A stretch of 47,381 nucleotides of DNA from Bdellovibrionota bacterium (GCA_963170155.1 CAUJGP010000007.1:1-47381), one strand, 5' to 3'. Counted from the first letter of the stretch, positions 1 to 10,132 are shown. Made by a program: numbers and translations. Notes: generated by a model from the sequence alone, not told the origin.

Positions 1-99
1 GCTCACGTTTTTAATCCAACATTGTTATGGCACACGACACTCAAGTTGGTGCGACATTATGAATATTTGTCTGCCCTCGTTGACTCGAGACTGGAGTGA
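1..99 (+). other. possible C-terminal end of a gene cut by the window edge
   Basis: One frame is open from the first base to a TGA at 97-99, giving 32 residues with a plausible protein composition (ends LVDSRLE). A second frame is also open to about 105, so the coding claim is weak. I do not recognise the sequence. It lies directly upstream of the truncated gene copy that contains the 141-bp repeat. Confidence 0.2.
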
Positions 100-141
100 C
101 TAAAGGCCCAAACAGAAGAATGAATGCGCTATTAGACATAA

Positions 142-441
142 ATCCGAATCCAACAATGGAAAGTTCATTTAAGAAAATTTCCATGTAATCAAACGAATAA
201 AAGAAGTGCTGTTTACATATCTAGTCTTGGCACGAACACCGGGGATGCAAGTCGCTGGAATCGGCCACTACCCCAAAACTGGGGCAATGGAGAGGTCTAT
301 CCAAAATCAACTTGCTTTCTTACAGAAGAAAGACCAACTTCGGATCAACTTATTGAACTCCCTAACAAGGGCTCCTCCATTGTGGCCACTGATTTGATTT
401 TTTGCATTTACCCGCTGATTTATTTTCTGGAATTCGTATGA
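142..441 (+). pseudogene. truncated, chimeric copy of the repeat-borne gene
   Basis: A frame open from just after a TAA (139-141) to TGA (439-441) encodes 99 residues with no convincing start codon. From 188 to 328 it is the same coding sequence as the C-terminal gene fragment at the right end of the window (shared motifs TGDASRWNRPLPQNWGNGE and YPKSTCFLTE). At base 328 similarity stops abruptly, and the frame runs on into an unrelated hydrophobic tail ending IYPLIYFLEFV. The lack of a start and the sudden switch of sequence point to a recombined gene remnant. I do not recognise the protein family. The frame itself is seen directly; its status as a pseudogene is inferred. Confidence 0.55.
188..328 (+). 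repeat. 141-bp inverted repeat, left copy
   Basis: These bases match the reverse complement of 47241-47381 over 141 positions, with a single difference: A at 232 against C at 47337 on the plus strand. Similarity ends sharply at 328. It cannot be followed past 188 because the other copy runs off the window. The repeat lies inside a coding frame and the one difference changes Thr to Ala, so this is a piece of a duplicated gene rather than a short non-coding repeat. Confidence 0.95.
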
Positions 442-519
442 AAAAATTTAGCTTGTATTCAGAAAGTATTAAAACTACGGTGAAGCTGTTGAAACCATAA
501 ATATTCAAGGTCTTTTTAA
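442..519. other. short gap before yggS
   Basis: The gap holds the rest of a weak 20-codon ORF (ATG at 438, TAA at 498-500) and an AAGG ribosome binding site 9-10 bases before the yggS ATG. I see no other feature. Confidence 0.4.
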
Positions 520-1242
520 ATGAACTTATTAGAACGTATCACGGCTGTTTCTGCGAATATAAATCGATGCTGTCAACTTTCTGGAAGAGATCCAGAAAGC
601 GTTCAACTGATGCTCGTTACAAAAACTGTTTCCATAGAAACTATTATTGAAGCTCACCAATTAGGAAACCACCTTTTTGGTGAAAATAAGGTCCAAGAAG
701 TAGTACAGAAATGGATCGCGCCTCCTGAAGTTTCTTTAGTCAAACCTGAGTTCATCGGGCACCTACAAACAAATAAAGTTAAAACCTGCCTTGATGTTTG
801 CAGCCGAATTCAATCTGTAGACCGGCTGAGCCTTGTCGAAGCCCTTGACCGTGAATTACAAAAACGCGGAGAGCAACGCGAAATTTTTCTTCAAGTGAAT
901 AGTTCCGACGAAGCCAGCAAATTCGGTCTCTCTGTCGAAGAAACCCTTCCTTTTGCTCAAACAATTCAACGTTACCAAACTCTCAAGGTCACGGGATTGA
1001 TGACTCTCGCTCTGTTCTCTCAAGATGAAAACAAGGTCAGGCCTTGTTTTAAAAAATTAAAACAACTCTTCACACAAGTTCAAGACACTGGTCTTTTTGG
1101 AGAAGACTTCCAACACCTCTCCATGGGAATGTCCTCTGACTATCAAATAGCGATCACTGAAGGCGCCACCTTAGTGAGAGTCGGTACCGCTATTTTTGGT
1201 GCGCGCACCACTCCGGATTCCCATTACTGGCCGGACATCTGA
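520..1242 (+). CDS. yggS: YggS/PLPBP-family pyridoxal phosphate homeostasis protein
   Basis: This 240-residue protein is a full-length member of the YggS/PROSC family. These are single-domain TIM-barrel proteins that bind pyridoxal 5'-phosphate, have no known catalytic activity, and buffer cytoplasmic PLP and amino/keto acid pools. The PLP-binding lysine is Lys35 in LVTKTVSIE. Family signatures visible are FGENKVQE, FIGHLQTNK, and near the C-terminus LSMGMSSDYQIAI followed by GATLVRVGTAIFG. The ATG is preceded by AAGG at a suitable distance. The gene stands alone on the plus strand and converges on hutI, with only 17 bp between stop codons. Length and motifs are normal. Confidence 0.95.
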   Translation: MNLLERITAVSANINRCCQLSGRDPESVQLMLVTKTVSIETIIEAHQLGNHLFGENKVQEVVQKWIAPPEVSLVKPEFIGHLQTNKVKTCLDVCSRIQSVDRLSLVEALDRELQKRGEQREIFLQVNSSDEASKFGLSVEETLPFAQTIQRYQTLKVTGLMTLALFSQDENKVRPCFKKLKQLFTQVQDTGLFGEDFQHLSMGMSSDYQIAITEGATLVRVGTAIFGARTTPDSHYWPDI

Positions 1243-1259
1243 AGATAACGTCATAACCC

Positions 1260-2507
1260 CTACAGAGGCATTGATTTTCCCCCCACAAACGCTTGGGTCA
1301 CTGGAGACGTGCCCGTTTGATAAAAAAGACCGCGCCAATCAAGATCAACCACTTGCAAATCCGCCCGAAAGCCTGCCAGCAATGAACCGCGGTCCCTCAA
1401 AGCCAAAGCTTTAGCAGCTCCCACCGTCCATGCGGCGATCACTTCAGGCAAACTCATCTTCATGTATAAGCGAGCAAGCAACCCCACCAAAGAGAGATCC
1501 ATACTGGGACAGCTCCCAGGATTATAATCTGTAGCCAAAGCAACACAAGCACCGTGATCAATGAGTTCACGAGCGGGAGGGTACTCACACTTCATATACA
1601 AATCCGCTAGAGGCAATAACATCGCAACAGTTTCTGATTGAGCCAAACGTTGAATCTCTACAGGCCCCAGCTGAATGACATGATCAGCACTCAATGCTCC
1701 CAGCTCTACGGCAATCTGTGTTCCTCCTGATAAACTCAACTGATCGGCATGAACCACAAGAGAAAAACCAAGATCTTGAGCTCTCCTCAAGTAATTTTTA
1801 GCCATCTCGCCTTCAAAAAAATTCTTTTCAATAAAAATATCCACGCGATCGGCTAACTTCTTCTTTTGAATTTGAGGAAGAACCTTCTCTGATAAAAATT
1901 GTAAATAAGATTCGTGGGTTTCGAACTCAGGAGGCTTCGCATGAGCCCCCAAAAAAGTCGTTATAATTTGGGGTCCTTCCAGACTCCGAGCCACTTCAAG
2001 TTGCTTGATCTCACCCTTTAAATCCAAAGCATAGCCCGATTTGATTTCAAGAGTGGTCACTCCTTGCCTAAGGAATTCATCGACTCTTTTTTGAGAAATC
2101 TCTTTCAAACTCTGCTTTGTCGCAGCTCGTGTCGCCTTCACCGTTGAAAGAATCCCGCCCCCTTGCCTTGCAATCTCTTGATAAGAAACTCCTTGGCAAC
2201 GGAGCTCAAACTCGTCCCAACGCTGCCCCCCATACACAAGGTGGGTGTGCCCATCGATCCAACCTGGTAAAACAGTCTTGCCTTGAACGTCCCACTCACG
2301 TGTGACTTTTTGGTACTGACGGGGTAAATTTGCTAAAGCGCTTTTCAGTTTTTTTTCAGGTCCGACCCACAGTAAACGCCCTTGATCCATTAAAAGAGCA
2401 GCTTTGGAAATAAGTCCCAAATCCTCAGTTTGAACAAATCTCCCTGACTTTTTCCAAGCTCCCTCTAAACTTAATAAAGTTCCAATCCCTCGAATCAACG
2501 CACTCAT
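1260..2507 (-). CDS. hutI: imidazolonepropionase (histidine degradation)
   Basis: This 415-residue amidohydrolase-superfamily enzyme hydrolyses 4-imidazolone-5-propanoate to N-formimino-L-glutamate, the third step of histidine breakdown. The metal-binding HxH pair is His87/His89 in [14 protein letters not shown]. Other family signatures are [30 protein letters not shown] and [13 protein letters not shown], which carries the metal-ligand Asp. The start codon overlaps the gpmA stop as ATGA, so the two genes are probably translated together. No other hut gene (hutH, hutU, hutG) lies in the window, and pairing with a glycolytic mutase is unusual. Function is firmly supported by the motifs; the operon reason is unknown. 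Confidence 0.95.
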   Translation of the reverse strand: MSALIRGIGTLLSLEGAWKKSGRFVQTEDLGLISKAALLMDQGRLLWVGPEKKLKSALANLPRQYQKVTREWDVQGKTVLPGWIDGHTHLVYGGQRWDEFELRCQGVSYQEIARQGGGILSTVKATRAATKQSLKEISQKRVDEFLRQGVTTLEIKSGYALDLKGEIKQLEVARSLEGPQIITTFLGAHAKPPEFETHESYLQFLSEKVLPQIQKKKLADRVDIFIEKNFFEGEMAKNYLRRAQDLGFSLVVHADQLSLSGGTQIAVELGALSADHVIQLGPVEIQRLAQSETVAMLLPLADLYMKCEYPPARELIDHGACVALATDYNPGSCPSMDLSLVGLLARLYMKMSLPEVIAAWTVGAAKALALRDRGSLLAGFRADLQVVDLDWRGLFYQTGTSPVTQAFVGGKSMPL

Positions 2508-3253
2508 TTTTTCGCTTTACCTTGGTGAGCTACAGATTCCATAGCCTTGGCAATCTCAGTGGCATTTCCAATCAAGCGTCGTCCCAAAACCTTTAAATTC
2601 TGATCAAGATCGTACACCAAAGGAATTCCTGTCGGAATATTAAGCTCCAGAATCTCAGCCGGTGATAAACCTTCCAGATGCTGCACCAAAGCCCGTAAGC
2701 TATTACCGTGGGCCACGATTAAAACCTTTTTACCTTGATGGATTTCGGGAACCACAGTCTCCTGCCAAAAAGGAAGAAATCGAGCCACGGTGTCTTTCAA
2801 AGATTCACCACTGGGTAAAACCTCCCGTGGGACCCCTTGATAACGAGGATCATGACTCGGATGCCTTGGGTCTGAACTTTCCATCAAAGGAGGAGGAGTT
2901 TCATAACTTCGTCTCCAAATCTTAACCTGCTCTTCGCCATGTTTTTCAGCAGTCTCTGATTTATTCAGTCCTTGAAGAGCTCCATAATGCCTCTCATTCA
3001 GGCGCCAAGACTTTTCCACGGGAATCCAAAGTAAATCCATCTCATCCAATACCATCCAACAGGTTCGAAGAGCCCGTTTCAACACTGAAGTATAGGCACA
3101 ATCAAAACGAAATCCCTCTTGCTGAAGCTCTCGGCCCGCTCTTTGAGCTTCAACTCGGCCCACATCAGAGAGATCAACGTCTTGCCATCCCGTAAATCGG
3201 TTTTCCTTATTCCATAGACTTTCGCCGTGCCTAATTAATACGATCTGATACAT
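2504..3253 (-). CDS. gpmA: 2,3-bisphosphoglycerate-dependent phosphoglycerate mutase
   Basis: This 249-residue cytoplasmic enzyme interconverts 3- and 2-phosphoglycerate in glycolysis and gluconeogenesis. The phosphorylated histidine is His9 in [10 protein letters not shown]. The second catalytic histidine is His182 in [10 protein letters not shown]. The substrate-contact block [15 protein letters not shown] and the cofactor-dependent insert around RRSYETPPP place it in the dPGM class, not the unrelated GpmI class. I start at 3253 because AGAGGAG lies just upstream and the product then begins [10 protein letters not shown], as usual in the family; a longer frame to 3355 exists but has no support. 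It is divergent from sucA and overlaps hutI downstream. Confidence 0.95.
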   Translation of the reverse strand: MYQIVLIRHGESLWNKENRFTGWQDVDLSDVGRVEAQRAGRELQQEGFRFDCAYTSVLKRALRTCWMVLDEMDLLWIPVEKSWRLNERHYGALQGLNKSETAEKHGEEQVKIWRRSYETPPPLMESSDPRHPSHDPRYQGVPREVLPSGESLKDTVARFLPFWQETVVPEIHQGKKVLIVAHGNSLRALVQHLEGLSPAEILELNIPTGIPLVYDLDQNLKVLGRRLIGNATEIAKAMESVAHQGKAKK

Positions 3254-3276
3254 GAGTCGACTCCTCTTGCTAATGA

Positions 3277-3305
3277 TTGCCGTAAGACAAAAAAATCGGT
3301 AGCAT
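3277..3305 (+). promoter_or_regulatory. putative sigma70-type promoter of the sucA operon
   Basis: TTGCCG at 3277-3282 and TAGCAT at 3300-3305 are separated by 17 bases, which is the optimal spacing. The sucA GTG follows about 35 bases later with an AGGA ribosome binding site. The prediction rests on sequence match only. Confidence 0.35.
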
Positions 3306-3340
3306 GACGTTGATGTGAAATCACTAAAAAAGGACTGAAT

Positions 3341-6166
3341 GTGGCCCAACAGCAATTTACAAATCGTAATAATTTAGAATATATCGAACAGCTTTATGCT
3401 CAATATAAAACAGATCCACAAAGTGTTACAGGTGACTGGAAAGTGTTTTTTGACGGAGTTGAGTTCGCTCAAGACTCCAATCTTGGGCTCTCAAGCAAAG
3501 AGCTCGATGTTTACCATCTCATTAATGCTTATCGAAACTATGGTCACTTTGAAGCACAAGTAGACCCCCTCAGCAACTCTCAAACACCCTCCGAAGAACT
3601 TTCTCTCTCTCGTTTCAATTTGAAAGAATCGGATCTCAATCAATCTTTCCAAATTGGAAGCATCATCGGCAAGCCCAATGCTAAGCTTAAAGATATTATC
3701 ACTCATCTCCGACAGTATTATTGCAACAAGCTTACGGTCCAATGCGCCGAAGCGCTTCCCAATATTCGCAATTTTTTTATCAGAGAATTCGAACAAGCTC
3801 CCACCGCCAAGTTAACACCAGACGAAAAACAATCCGTTTATCACACTCTCGTTAAAACCGAAGGTTTAGAAAAATTCATCCATACTCGCTTTGTAGGAAC
3901 CAAACGTTTTTCTGTGGAAGGAAGCGATGCGCTCCTTCCCATGCTAGAGGCCTTGACCACAAAAGCAGTCAAAACCGGCGTGGAAGAAATTGTATTGGGA
4001 ATGGCTCATCGAGGCCGTCTCAATGTTCTCGTCAATTTCATGGAAAAACCTGTAGAGCAATTGTTGGCCGAGTTTTCTGGCCCTCTCGAGCTCACTGAAA
4101 AAATTGAACATTATGATGGCGATGTAAAGTATCATTTGGGAGGCCATGTAATTAAACAAACTTCCTTTGGTCCTTGTGAAATCACCATGGCCTTCAATCC
4201 CTCTCACCTCGAAGCGGTGAATCCCGTTGTTCTTGGGTTGGCTCGAGCCGCCCAACGGATTCGCAAAGACACTGAGAAACGTCAAAAGGTGATCCCTCTT
4301 TTAATTCATGGTGATGCGGCCTTCGCAGCTCAAGGTGTCGTTGCGGAAACCCTGCAAATGTCTCAAGTGCGAGGATACCGCGTGGGTGGAACCATCCATT
4401 TAATCATCGATAACCAAATTGGATTTACAACAAACCCAGAAAATGGGCGCAGTTCTCACTACGCTTCAGACATGGCAAAAATCCTCGCGATTCCTGTTCT
4501 CCATGTGAATGGCGATGATGTAGAATCTTGTGTTCGCGCCATTGATATCGCTCTTCGTTACCGCCAACAGTTCAGTCAAGACATCGTAATAAATATGACC
4601 TGCTACCGGCGCTTTGGTCACAACGAAGGAGACGAGCCCGCTTACACTCAACCCCAGATGTATGATATTATTCGCAAGCATCCCACCCTAAGAGAAATTT
4701 ACGGCAAGCAGCTCCAACGCGAAAACTTACTCAGCACCCAGCAGTTAGACCAAGATTTCAACGATGAGATCAACCGTCTTCAGGTTCTCTTTGATAAGAT
4801 TAAGACAAAGCCACCCCGACTTTCTCCTCGTCCCTTCATGGGTCCTTGGTCAGGACTTCGATTGGCAACAGACAATGATTTTGAAATTCCGACCAATACA
4901 AAAGTCGATGAAAGTACTCTTAAGAGTATTGGAGAAGTCATATCCTCTTACCCTCAAACGTTCAATCCTCACCCAAAACTTCTGAAGCTTCTTGAACATC
5001 GACGTCAAATGGCTGAAGGCCAAGAGCCCATCGACTGGGGAATGGGAGAACTCTTAGCCTACGGAAGCTTACTCTCGGAAGGAACCTCCGTGCGTCTCAC
5101 AGGACAAGATGTGTGCCGAGGAACGTTCACACACCGTCACGCTGTTCTTAGTGATCATAAAACGGGTGAATATTATTCCGCATTGGACACCATTAACGGT
5201 AACCAAGTTGAGTTTTGTGTCTATGATAGTGTTTTATCTGAATATGGTGTTTTAGGTTTTGAATACGGCAACTCTGTTTACGATCCTCGGTTTTTAACTT
5301 TATGGGAAGCTCAATTTGGGGATTTTGCTAACGGTGCACAAATCATTATTGACCAGTTCATTGCATCCGGAGAAACAAAGTGGCAACAGATGAGCGGTAT
5401 TGTTCTTCTTTTACCTCATGGCTTTGAAGGTCAGGGGCCAGAACATTCAAGTGCCCGACTCGAACGATTTTTACAACTCTGCGCTCATAATAACATGCAA
5501 GTTGTGAATCTTACCACACCCGCTCAAATTTTTCATGCTCTTCGTCGTCAGGTACGCAGACCTTTCCGAAAACCCTTGATTGTTATGACTCCCAAACTGC
5601 TTCTTCGTCACCCCAAGGCGGTTTCAACGCTCGCCGATCTTTCTCAAGGTCAATTCATGGAAGTTATCGATGATGAAAACGCCAAGACAGAATCTGTTGA
5701 GCAACTTATTTTTTGTTCTGGAAAAGTTTATTATGAACTCCTAGAAGAACAAGCCAAACAAAAAACACCGGATGGCTTCGCCATCATCCGGGTAGAACAG
5801 TTGTATCCATTCCCACAAAAACAAATCAGCTCTATCATCAGTAAATATAAAAAAGTCAAAGCTGTTATTTGGGCTCAAGAGGAACCTATCAATAATGGCG
5901 CATGGAGCTTTGTCTACTTTAAGTTTATGCAAATTCTACAGGGTTTTAAAGATATTAAAGGTGTCTATTATGCTGGTAGAACTGAAAGAAGCTCTCCTGC
6001 TGTTGGAGCTATTTATAAACATAAACAAGAGCAACAAAAACTGCTGGAACACGCGTTTCAAAATCCCATTGAAATGGACTCGACTCGTTCAGCATCAGAG
6101 GAAGGGAGCAAGTCTTCTGAGAAAAAAAGCAAAAAAGTGAGTAAAATAAACCAGAATGCAATTTAA
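3341..6166 (+). CDS. sucA: 2-oxoglutarate dehydrogenase E1 component
   Basis: This 941-residue protein is full length for the OdhA/SucA family. It is the thiamine-diphosphate-dependent E1 that decarboxylates 2-oxoglutarate and hands the succinyl group to lipoyl-E2. The N-terminal segment ([13 protein letters not shown]) is the E2-docking region typical of proteobacterial E1o. Visible core motifs are [11 protein letters not shown], the TPP-binding block beginning [12 protein letters not shown] and ending near DNQIGFTT, and [13 protein letters not shown]. The C-terminal half carries [13 protein letters not shown] and [20 protein letters not shown]. The start is GTG with AGGA upstream. The tail after about residue 915 is Ser/Lys-rich and probably disordered. 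It is followed by sucB and lpdA. Confidence 0.97.
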   Translation: MAQQQFTNRNNLEYIEQLYAQYKTDPQSVTGDWKVFFDGVEFAQDSNLGLSSKELDVYHLINAYRNYGHFEAQVDPLSNSQTPSEELSLSRFNLKESDLNQSFQIGSIIGKPNAKLKDIITHLRQYYCNKLTVQCAEALPNIRNFFIREFEQAPTAKLTPDEKQSVYHTLVKTEGLEKFIHTRFVGTKRFSVEGSDALLPMLEALTTKAVKTGVEEIVLGMAHRGRLNVLVNFMEKPVEQLLAEFSGPLELTEKIEHYDGDVKYHLGGHVIKQTSFGPCEITMAFNPSHLEAVNPVVLGLARAAQRIRKDTEKRQKVIPLLIHGDAAFAAQGVVAETLQMSQVRGYRVGGTIHLIIDNQIGFTTNPENGRSSHYASDMAKILAIPVLHVNGDDVESCVRAIDIALRYRQQFSQDIVINMTCYRRFGHNEGDEPAYTQPQMYDIIRKHPTLREIYGKQLQRENLLSTQQLDQDFNDEINRLQVLFDKIKTKPPRLSPRPFMGPWSGLRLATDNDFEIPTNTKVDESTLKSIGEVISSYPQTFNPHPKLLKLLEHRRQMAEGQEPIDWGMGELLAYGSLLSEGTSVRLTGQDVCRGTFTHRHAVLSDHKTGEYYSALDTINGNQVEFCVYDSVLSEYGVLGFEYGNSVYDPRFLTLWEAQFGDFANGAQIIIDQFIASGETKWQQMSGIVLLLPHGFEGQGPEHSSARLERFLQLCAHNNMQVVNLTTPAQIFHALRRQVRRPFRKPLIVMTPKLLLRHPKAVSTLADLSQGQFMEVIDDENAKTESVEQLIFCSGKVYYELLEEQAKQKTPDGFAIIRVEQLYPFPQKQISSIISKYKKVKAVIWAQEEPINNGAWSFVYFKFMQILQGFKDIKGVYYAGRTERSSPAVGAIYKHKQEQQKLLEHAFQNPIEMDSTRSASEEGSKSSEKKSKKVSKINQNAI

Positions 6167-6209
6167 AATTGATTTGAAGATAAATTTGAATAGAAAAAAA
6201 ATGATTTAA

Positions 6210-6239
6210 AAATGCTAAAGAAACCTTTCGCTAGCATTT
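6210..6239 (+). promoter_or_regulatory. hairpin between sucA and sucB
   Basis: An 8-bp perfect inverted repeat (AAATGCTA at 6210-6217, TAGCATTT at 6232-6239) encloses a 14-base loop that can itself pair AAAG with CTTT. No run of T follows, so it is not a standard terminator. It may adjust sucA/sucB transcript ratio or stability. Confidence 0.4.
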
Positions 6240-6281
6240 AACACCCGAATCAGTAACTTGATAAACAAAAGGAGCTGCCCT

Positions 6282-7595
6282 GTGAAACTAGATGTAAAAA
6301 TTCCCTCCGTTGGTGAATCTATCACGGAAGCCACAATTTCTTCTTGGAATAAAAAAACAGGAGATTTCGTTCGCGCGAATGAATTGCTTCTACTTATTGA
6401 AACCGATAAAGCCAGTGTAGAAGTCGTTGCCGAAAAAGAGGGGCAACTGACAATCTCCACCGAAGCAGGTCAGACAGTGCCCATTGGAACCGTAGTAGGC
6501 TCTATTGACACCTCGGCCACCGCGGGATCAGGAACTGGAGCTTCGGCAACAACGACGGCGGCTAAAGACACAAACTCGACTGCAAAGTCATCAACGCCCC
6601 CGCCTTCTGGCGCAACAACCGAAGCCCAATTTGAAACTCAAACACACTTGAGTCCTGCGGTTCAAAAAATTGTCACTGAAAAATCCCTGGATCCGTCTCT
6701 TATCAAAGGAACGGGAAAAGATGGACGATTAACAAAAGAAGATGTGAGCAACTCTGCTGCGCAAAAACAAACAGCGACAACAGCCTCTGCTCCTCAAGCT
6801 TCAGCGCCGACAATCCTTACTCCTGTTAAAGCAGCAAAGCCTGCCTCCTCCCCTTCTGCTCCGTTTACCCAAGTCGCACGCGGAATCAGCCGACAAGGAG
6901 AAATCGAGCGAGTCCCTATGAACAACATCCGTCGACGTACGGCTGAACGTTTAGTTGAAGCGCAGCACACCGCTGCGATCTTAACCACTTTCAATGAAAT
7001 CGACATGAGCCGAGTCATAGAAGTGCGCAACAAGTACAAGGACGCTTTTAAGGAAAAATATGGCAACAGTCTAGGCTTTATGGGTTTTTTCACTAAAGCC
7101 GTGATCGAAGCCCTTCGTGCCTTCCCTGCTGTCAATGCCTCTATTGATGGTACTGATATTGTTTATAAAAAATATTTTAATATTGGAGTTGCTGTCGGAA
7201 CCGAAAAAGGCCTGATTGTTCCCGTGGTTCGAGATGCTGATTTGCTCAGTATCGCCGGCATTGAGCAGGCGATTAAGCACTTTGCAATAAAAGCCCGTGA
7301 AGGGAGAATCAGCATCGATGATCTTTCCAATGGAACTTTCACGATTTCAAATGGCGGAGTTTACGGCTCCTTAATGTCCACTCCCATCCTCAATTATCCT
7401 CAAGTGGGAATTCTTGGTATGCATAAGGTGGAAGATCGCCCCATGGCTATTAATGGAAAAGTTGAGATTCGCCCCATGATGTATGTCGCTCTTTCTTACG
7501 ATCATCGGATTATTGATGGCAAAGAAGCTGTCAGCTTCTTGGTCAAAGTTAAAGAATGTGTTGAGGCTCCTGAACGGCTTCTTCTTGAAGTTTGA
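6282..7595 (+). CDS. sucB: dihydrolipoyl succinyltransferase E2 component of 2-oxoglutarate dehydrogenase
   Basis: This 437-residue protein forms the core of the complex and transfers succinyl from the lipoyl arm to CoA. The order is a lipoyl domain at residues 1-77 with lipoylated Lys43 in ETDKASVE, an Ala/Thr/Ser-rich flexible linker, a peripheral-subunit-binding domain around [16 protein letters not shown] and [13 protein letters not shown], a second linker, and a catalytic domain. The active site is His408 and Asp412 in [13 protein letters not shown] choose the GTG at 6282 because GGAG lies just upstream and the product begins [12 protein letters not shown]; an upstream ATG at 6258 would add eight unusual residues. 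One lipoyl domain is normal for SucB. Confidence 0.96.
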   Translation: MKLDVKIPSVGESITEATISSWNKKTGDFVRANELLLLIETDKASVEVVAEKEGQLTISTEAGQTVPIGTVVGSIDTSATAGSGTGASATTTAAKDTNSTAKSSTPPPSGATTEAQFETQTHLSPAVQKIVTEKSLDPSLIKGTGKDGRLTKEDVSNSAAQKQTATTASAPQASAPTILTPVKAAKPASSPSAPFTQVARGISRQGEIERVPMNNIRRRTAERLVEAQHTAAILTTFNEIDMSRVIEVRNKYKDAFKEKYGNSLGFMGFFTKAVIEALRAFPAVNASIDGTDIVYKKYFNIGVAVGTEKGLIVPVVRDADLLSIAGIEQAIKHFAIKAREGRISIDDLSNGTFTISNGGVYGSLMSTPILNYPQVGILGMHKVEDRPMAINGKVEIRPMMYVALSYDHRIIDGKEAVSFLVKVKECVEAPERLLLEV

Positions 7596-7701
7596 GGATT
7601 TTAAGGCCAATGAAAGGTTGGCTCTTTTAATAAAGAACTCAGTGAATTTGACTATGATATTTATAATGGCAACATAAGCTTTTTGAAGAGAGGTTTTTAT
7701 T

Positions 7702-9111
7702 ATGTCTGAGATGCAATTTGATGTGGTTTTTATTGGGGCAGGACCGGGTGGTTATGTGGGAGCGATAAGAGCCGCTCAGCTGGGATTAAAAACAGCCATT
7801 ATAGAAAAAGATAAAACCTTTGGGGGCACTTGTCTCAATGTGGGTTGCATCCCTTCCAAAGCTCTTTTGGAATCCTCCGAGCACTATGCAGCAGCTCAAC
7901 ATGAATTAATCAAACACGGAATTGAAGTTGAAGGTGTTAAACTGAATCTTCCGACCCTTCTAGAGCGAAAAGATAAAGTTGTAAAAGATCTCACTCTCGG
8001 AGTTTCTTTTCTTATGAAAAAGAATAAAATCACAACGTTCAATGGTTGGGCCCGAGTGGTTGATGCTCATCAGATTGAAGTCACAATGGCTAACAATATA
8101 AAACCTTTAATCACCACTCAACATATTGTTATCGCAACGGGAAGCGCTCCCATTGAGCTTCCCTTCTTGAAATTTGATGAGAAAAAAGTGGTTTCTTCAA
8201 CAGGAGCCCTTTCACTTTCTGCCGTTCCCAAAAGAATGGCCATCATTGGAGCGGGAGTCATTGGTTTGGAAATGGGAAGCGTGTGGAGTCGCCTTGGCTC
8301 TGAAGTGACCTTTCTTGAATTTGCTGATAAAATTGGCGGGACCATGGATAGCACCACCATGGCTCAATTTCAAAAAATTCTGATGAAGCAAGGTTTCAAG
8401 TTTTTACTTAAAACTAAAGTCACAGGCGCAGAAATAAAAGATAAAGAAATTTTATTGAAGTATGAATCGCAAACAGATTCTTCTACAAGTTTGGCTGTCG
8501 ATGTCGTTCTTGTTGCTGTTGGAAGAAAGCCTTTCACGGAGAAATTAGGACTGACGGAATTAGGCATTGAACTTGATAAAGCTGGGCGCATTCTTGTCAA
8601 TGAGCACTATCAAACTCCTAAATACAAGAACATCTATGCGATCGGTGATGTCATTCAAGGCCCTATGTTGGCTCATAAAGCAGAAGAAGAAGGTGTTGCC
8701 GTTGCTGAAATCCTCGCTGGTCAAGCAGGCCATGTGAATTACAACACGGTTCCAGGTGTCATTTATACATGGCCAGAGGTTGCTTCTGTCGGTATGACAG
8801 AAGAGCAATTGAAAGAGAAAAACATTCCCTACAATGCAGGTACATTCCCTTTCGTTGCCAACGGTCGAGCAAAAGCTCTTGGCTTTACCGAAGGACAAGT
8901 TAAAGTTTTGGCCCACCAAAATACTGATAAAATTTTAGGTGTTCATATTGTTGGACCTAGAGCTTCAGAGCTGATTGGCGAAGCTGTCATCGCGATGGAG
9001 TTCGGTGGTAGCGCTGAAGATCTGGCTCGCAGTTTTCATGCCCACCCAACACTTTCAGAAGTTATTCGAGAAGCTGCTTTGAATGTGGACAAAAGAGCCC
9101 GACAAATGTAG
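7702..9111 (+). CDS. lpdA: dihydrolipoamide dehydrogenase (E3)
   Basis: This 469-residue flavoenzyme reoxidises the dihydrolipoyl group of E2 and passes electrons via FAD to NAD+. The FAD-binding motif GAGPGG is at residues 12-17. The redox disulfide is Cys44/Cys49 in GGTCLNVGCIPSK. The NAD-binding motif is GAGVIGLEMGSVWSRLG. The second FAD motif is IYAIGDVIQGPMLAHKAEEEG, and the catalytic His448-Glu453 pair lies in HAHPTLSE. Length and motifs are standard. AGAGG precedes the ATG. The 106-bp gap from sucB has only a weak hairpin, so the three genes plausibly form one transcript. It may also serve pyruvate dehydrogenase or glycine cleavage. Confidence 0.97.
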   Translation: MSEMQFDVVFIGAGPGGYVGAIRAAQLGLKTAIIEKDKTFGGTCLNVGCIPSKALLESSEHYAAAQHELIKHGIEVEGVKLNLPTLLERKDKVVKDLTLGVSFLMKKNKITTFNGWARVVDAHQIEVTMANNIKPLITTQHIVIATGSAPIELPFLKFDEKKVVSSTGALSLSAVPKRMAIIGAGVIGLEMGSVWSRLGSEVTFLEFADKIGGTMDSTTMAQFQKILMKQGFKFLLKTKVTGAEIKDKEILLKYESQTDSSTSLAVDVVLVAVGRKPFTEKLGLTELGIELDKAGRILVNEHYQTPKYKNIYAIGDVIQGPMLAHKAEEEGVAVAEILAGQAGHVNYNTVPGVIYTWPEVASVGMTEEQLKEKNIPYNAGTFPFVANGRAKALGFTEGQVKVLAHQNTDKILGVHIVGPRASELIGEAVIAMEFGGSAEDLARSFHAHPTLSEVIREAALNVDKRARQM

Positions 9112-9444
9112 TCAATAAACAAATCTTCACATCTAATTCAATTTTGTTTTCCATATTAGAAAAATATTTTCTGAATATTTGAGTATTATAATAATTACAA
9201 AATATTTATTAAACATTTCTATGTTAGCTTTTTTCTACGTTGAGTTATGAATTTGAATTTGCAATCGCTATAGCGAATCAAATTTGATCTCGCTGGATTG
9301 AAATTGAAAAAGATCGACATTGATAGATCAAATCGACAGACCCGTTGTTTATCGACTGGAGACTGGATTTGATAAAACGATGACGTTTTTTTTAATTTCG
9401 CGATAATGACTCATGTAAACAAAGTTATGTAGGAGGGGGCATCT
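9112..9444. promoter_or_regulatory. AT-rich 333-bp intergenic region with a nested dyad at 9250-9284
   Basis: The region holds no convincing ORF or terminator. Its clearest structure is a nested inverted repeat. The inner 12-bp palindrome TCGCTATAGCGA is at 9265-9276, flanked by outer arms AATTTGA (9250-9256) and TCAAATT (9278-9284). It lies about 160-195 bp upstream of the membrane-anchored receiver gene and could be an operator. TCGAC and GATCAAAT motifs recur around 9290-9360. Confidence 0.4.
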
Positions 9445-9987
9445 ATGGAACTCTTTGTTGTGGGATTTTTAGGTCTGTTACTATTACCATTAATTCTAGG
9501 CTGGTTGCTGATTATGGTGAGTTTGTTCGCAACTCCACTCGTTGGAGCCAGTTACTTATTATCTGCTACATTCAGAAAGTTGAATCCGCTGAATAAAAAT
9601 CCAAGCCACATTGATGTGCTTGTCGTGGATGATCAATATATCACAGTTATCCCTCTCATTAAACTCTTAGAGCAAGCTCAAGTACCCTTTAAATATGTGA
9701 CGGATGGATTTGAGGCTATCAAAGAATTAAAAAATAAACATTACCGATTGATCTTCATGGATTATTATATGCCACTTATCACCGGTCTTGAAACACTCAT
9801 CCGAGCGGATCAATTGCTTCGCGATGACAAACCTGCAATGCCTGTCGTTTTTTATACTGGTGCAGAAATCTCTGAAAAAGGAAAATTTCGATTTAAACAT
9901 GTGTCTATTGTCGACTCGTGGCATAAATCAATGAATCGACTCGAACTCAATTCACGATTGAATCGGATACTCCTAAATAATATTTGA
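9445..9987 (+). CDS. membrane-anchored stand-alone response-regulator receiver protein
   Basis: This 180-residue protein starts with a strongly hydrophobic segment (residues 1-42, one long or two short transmembrane helices) and continues into a CheY-like receiver domain (about 55-178). Receiver residues are visible: acidic pair Asp62/Asp63 in VVDDQ, phospho-acceptor Asp106 in FMDYYMP, switch Thr138 in FYTGA, and Lys161. The lysine is in HKS, where most receivers have KP. There is no output domain. TAGGAGGGGG precedes the ATG, a strong ribosome binding site. It is followed by an OmpR-type regulator after a hairpin-bearing gap. The role is unknown; a membrane-tethered phosphate sink or localised signalling partner is a guess. 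Confidence 0.85.
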   Translation: MELFVVGFLGLLLLPLILGWLLIMVSLFATPLVGASYLLSATFRKLNPLNKNPSHIDVLVVDDQYITVIPLIKLLEQAQVPFKYVTDGFEAIKELKNKHYRLIFMDYYMPLITGLETLIRADQLLRDDKPAMPVVFYTGAEISEKGKFRFKHVSIVDSWHKSMNRLELNSRLNRILLNNI

Positions 9988-10132
9988 TGACATAATGATT
10001 TGATGTATCAAAATAAAAATATATTTCATTTAAGCTTGTTGTTTCTCTCAACATTTTTCTTTGCAACATTCAATAAGATGAAATCTTCAAATGTTATCAG
10101 TATCTTATAATATTCCATTTTATCTGTCCGGC

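Noticed and set aside
41-184. A minus-strand 47-codon hydrophobic ORF at the left end.
   Set aside because: It has no ribosome binding site or recognisable motif, and plus-strand frames compete over the same bases.
206-397. A 63-codon ORF across the left repeat.
   Set aside because: The parallel frame used by the right-end gene has better protein character and is shared by both copies, so this frame is a shadow.
7605-7630. Possible terminator between sucB and lpdA.
   Set aside because: The stem GCCAA/TTGGC has only five pairs and the T-run is short; readthrough to lpdA is more likely.
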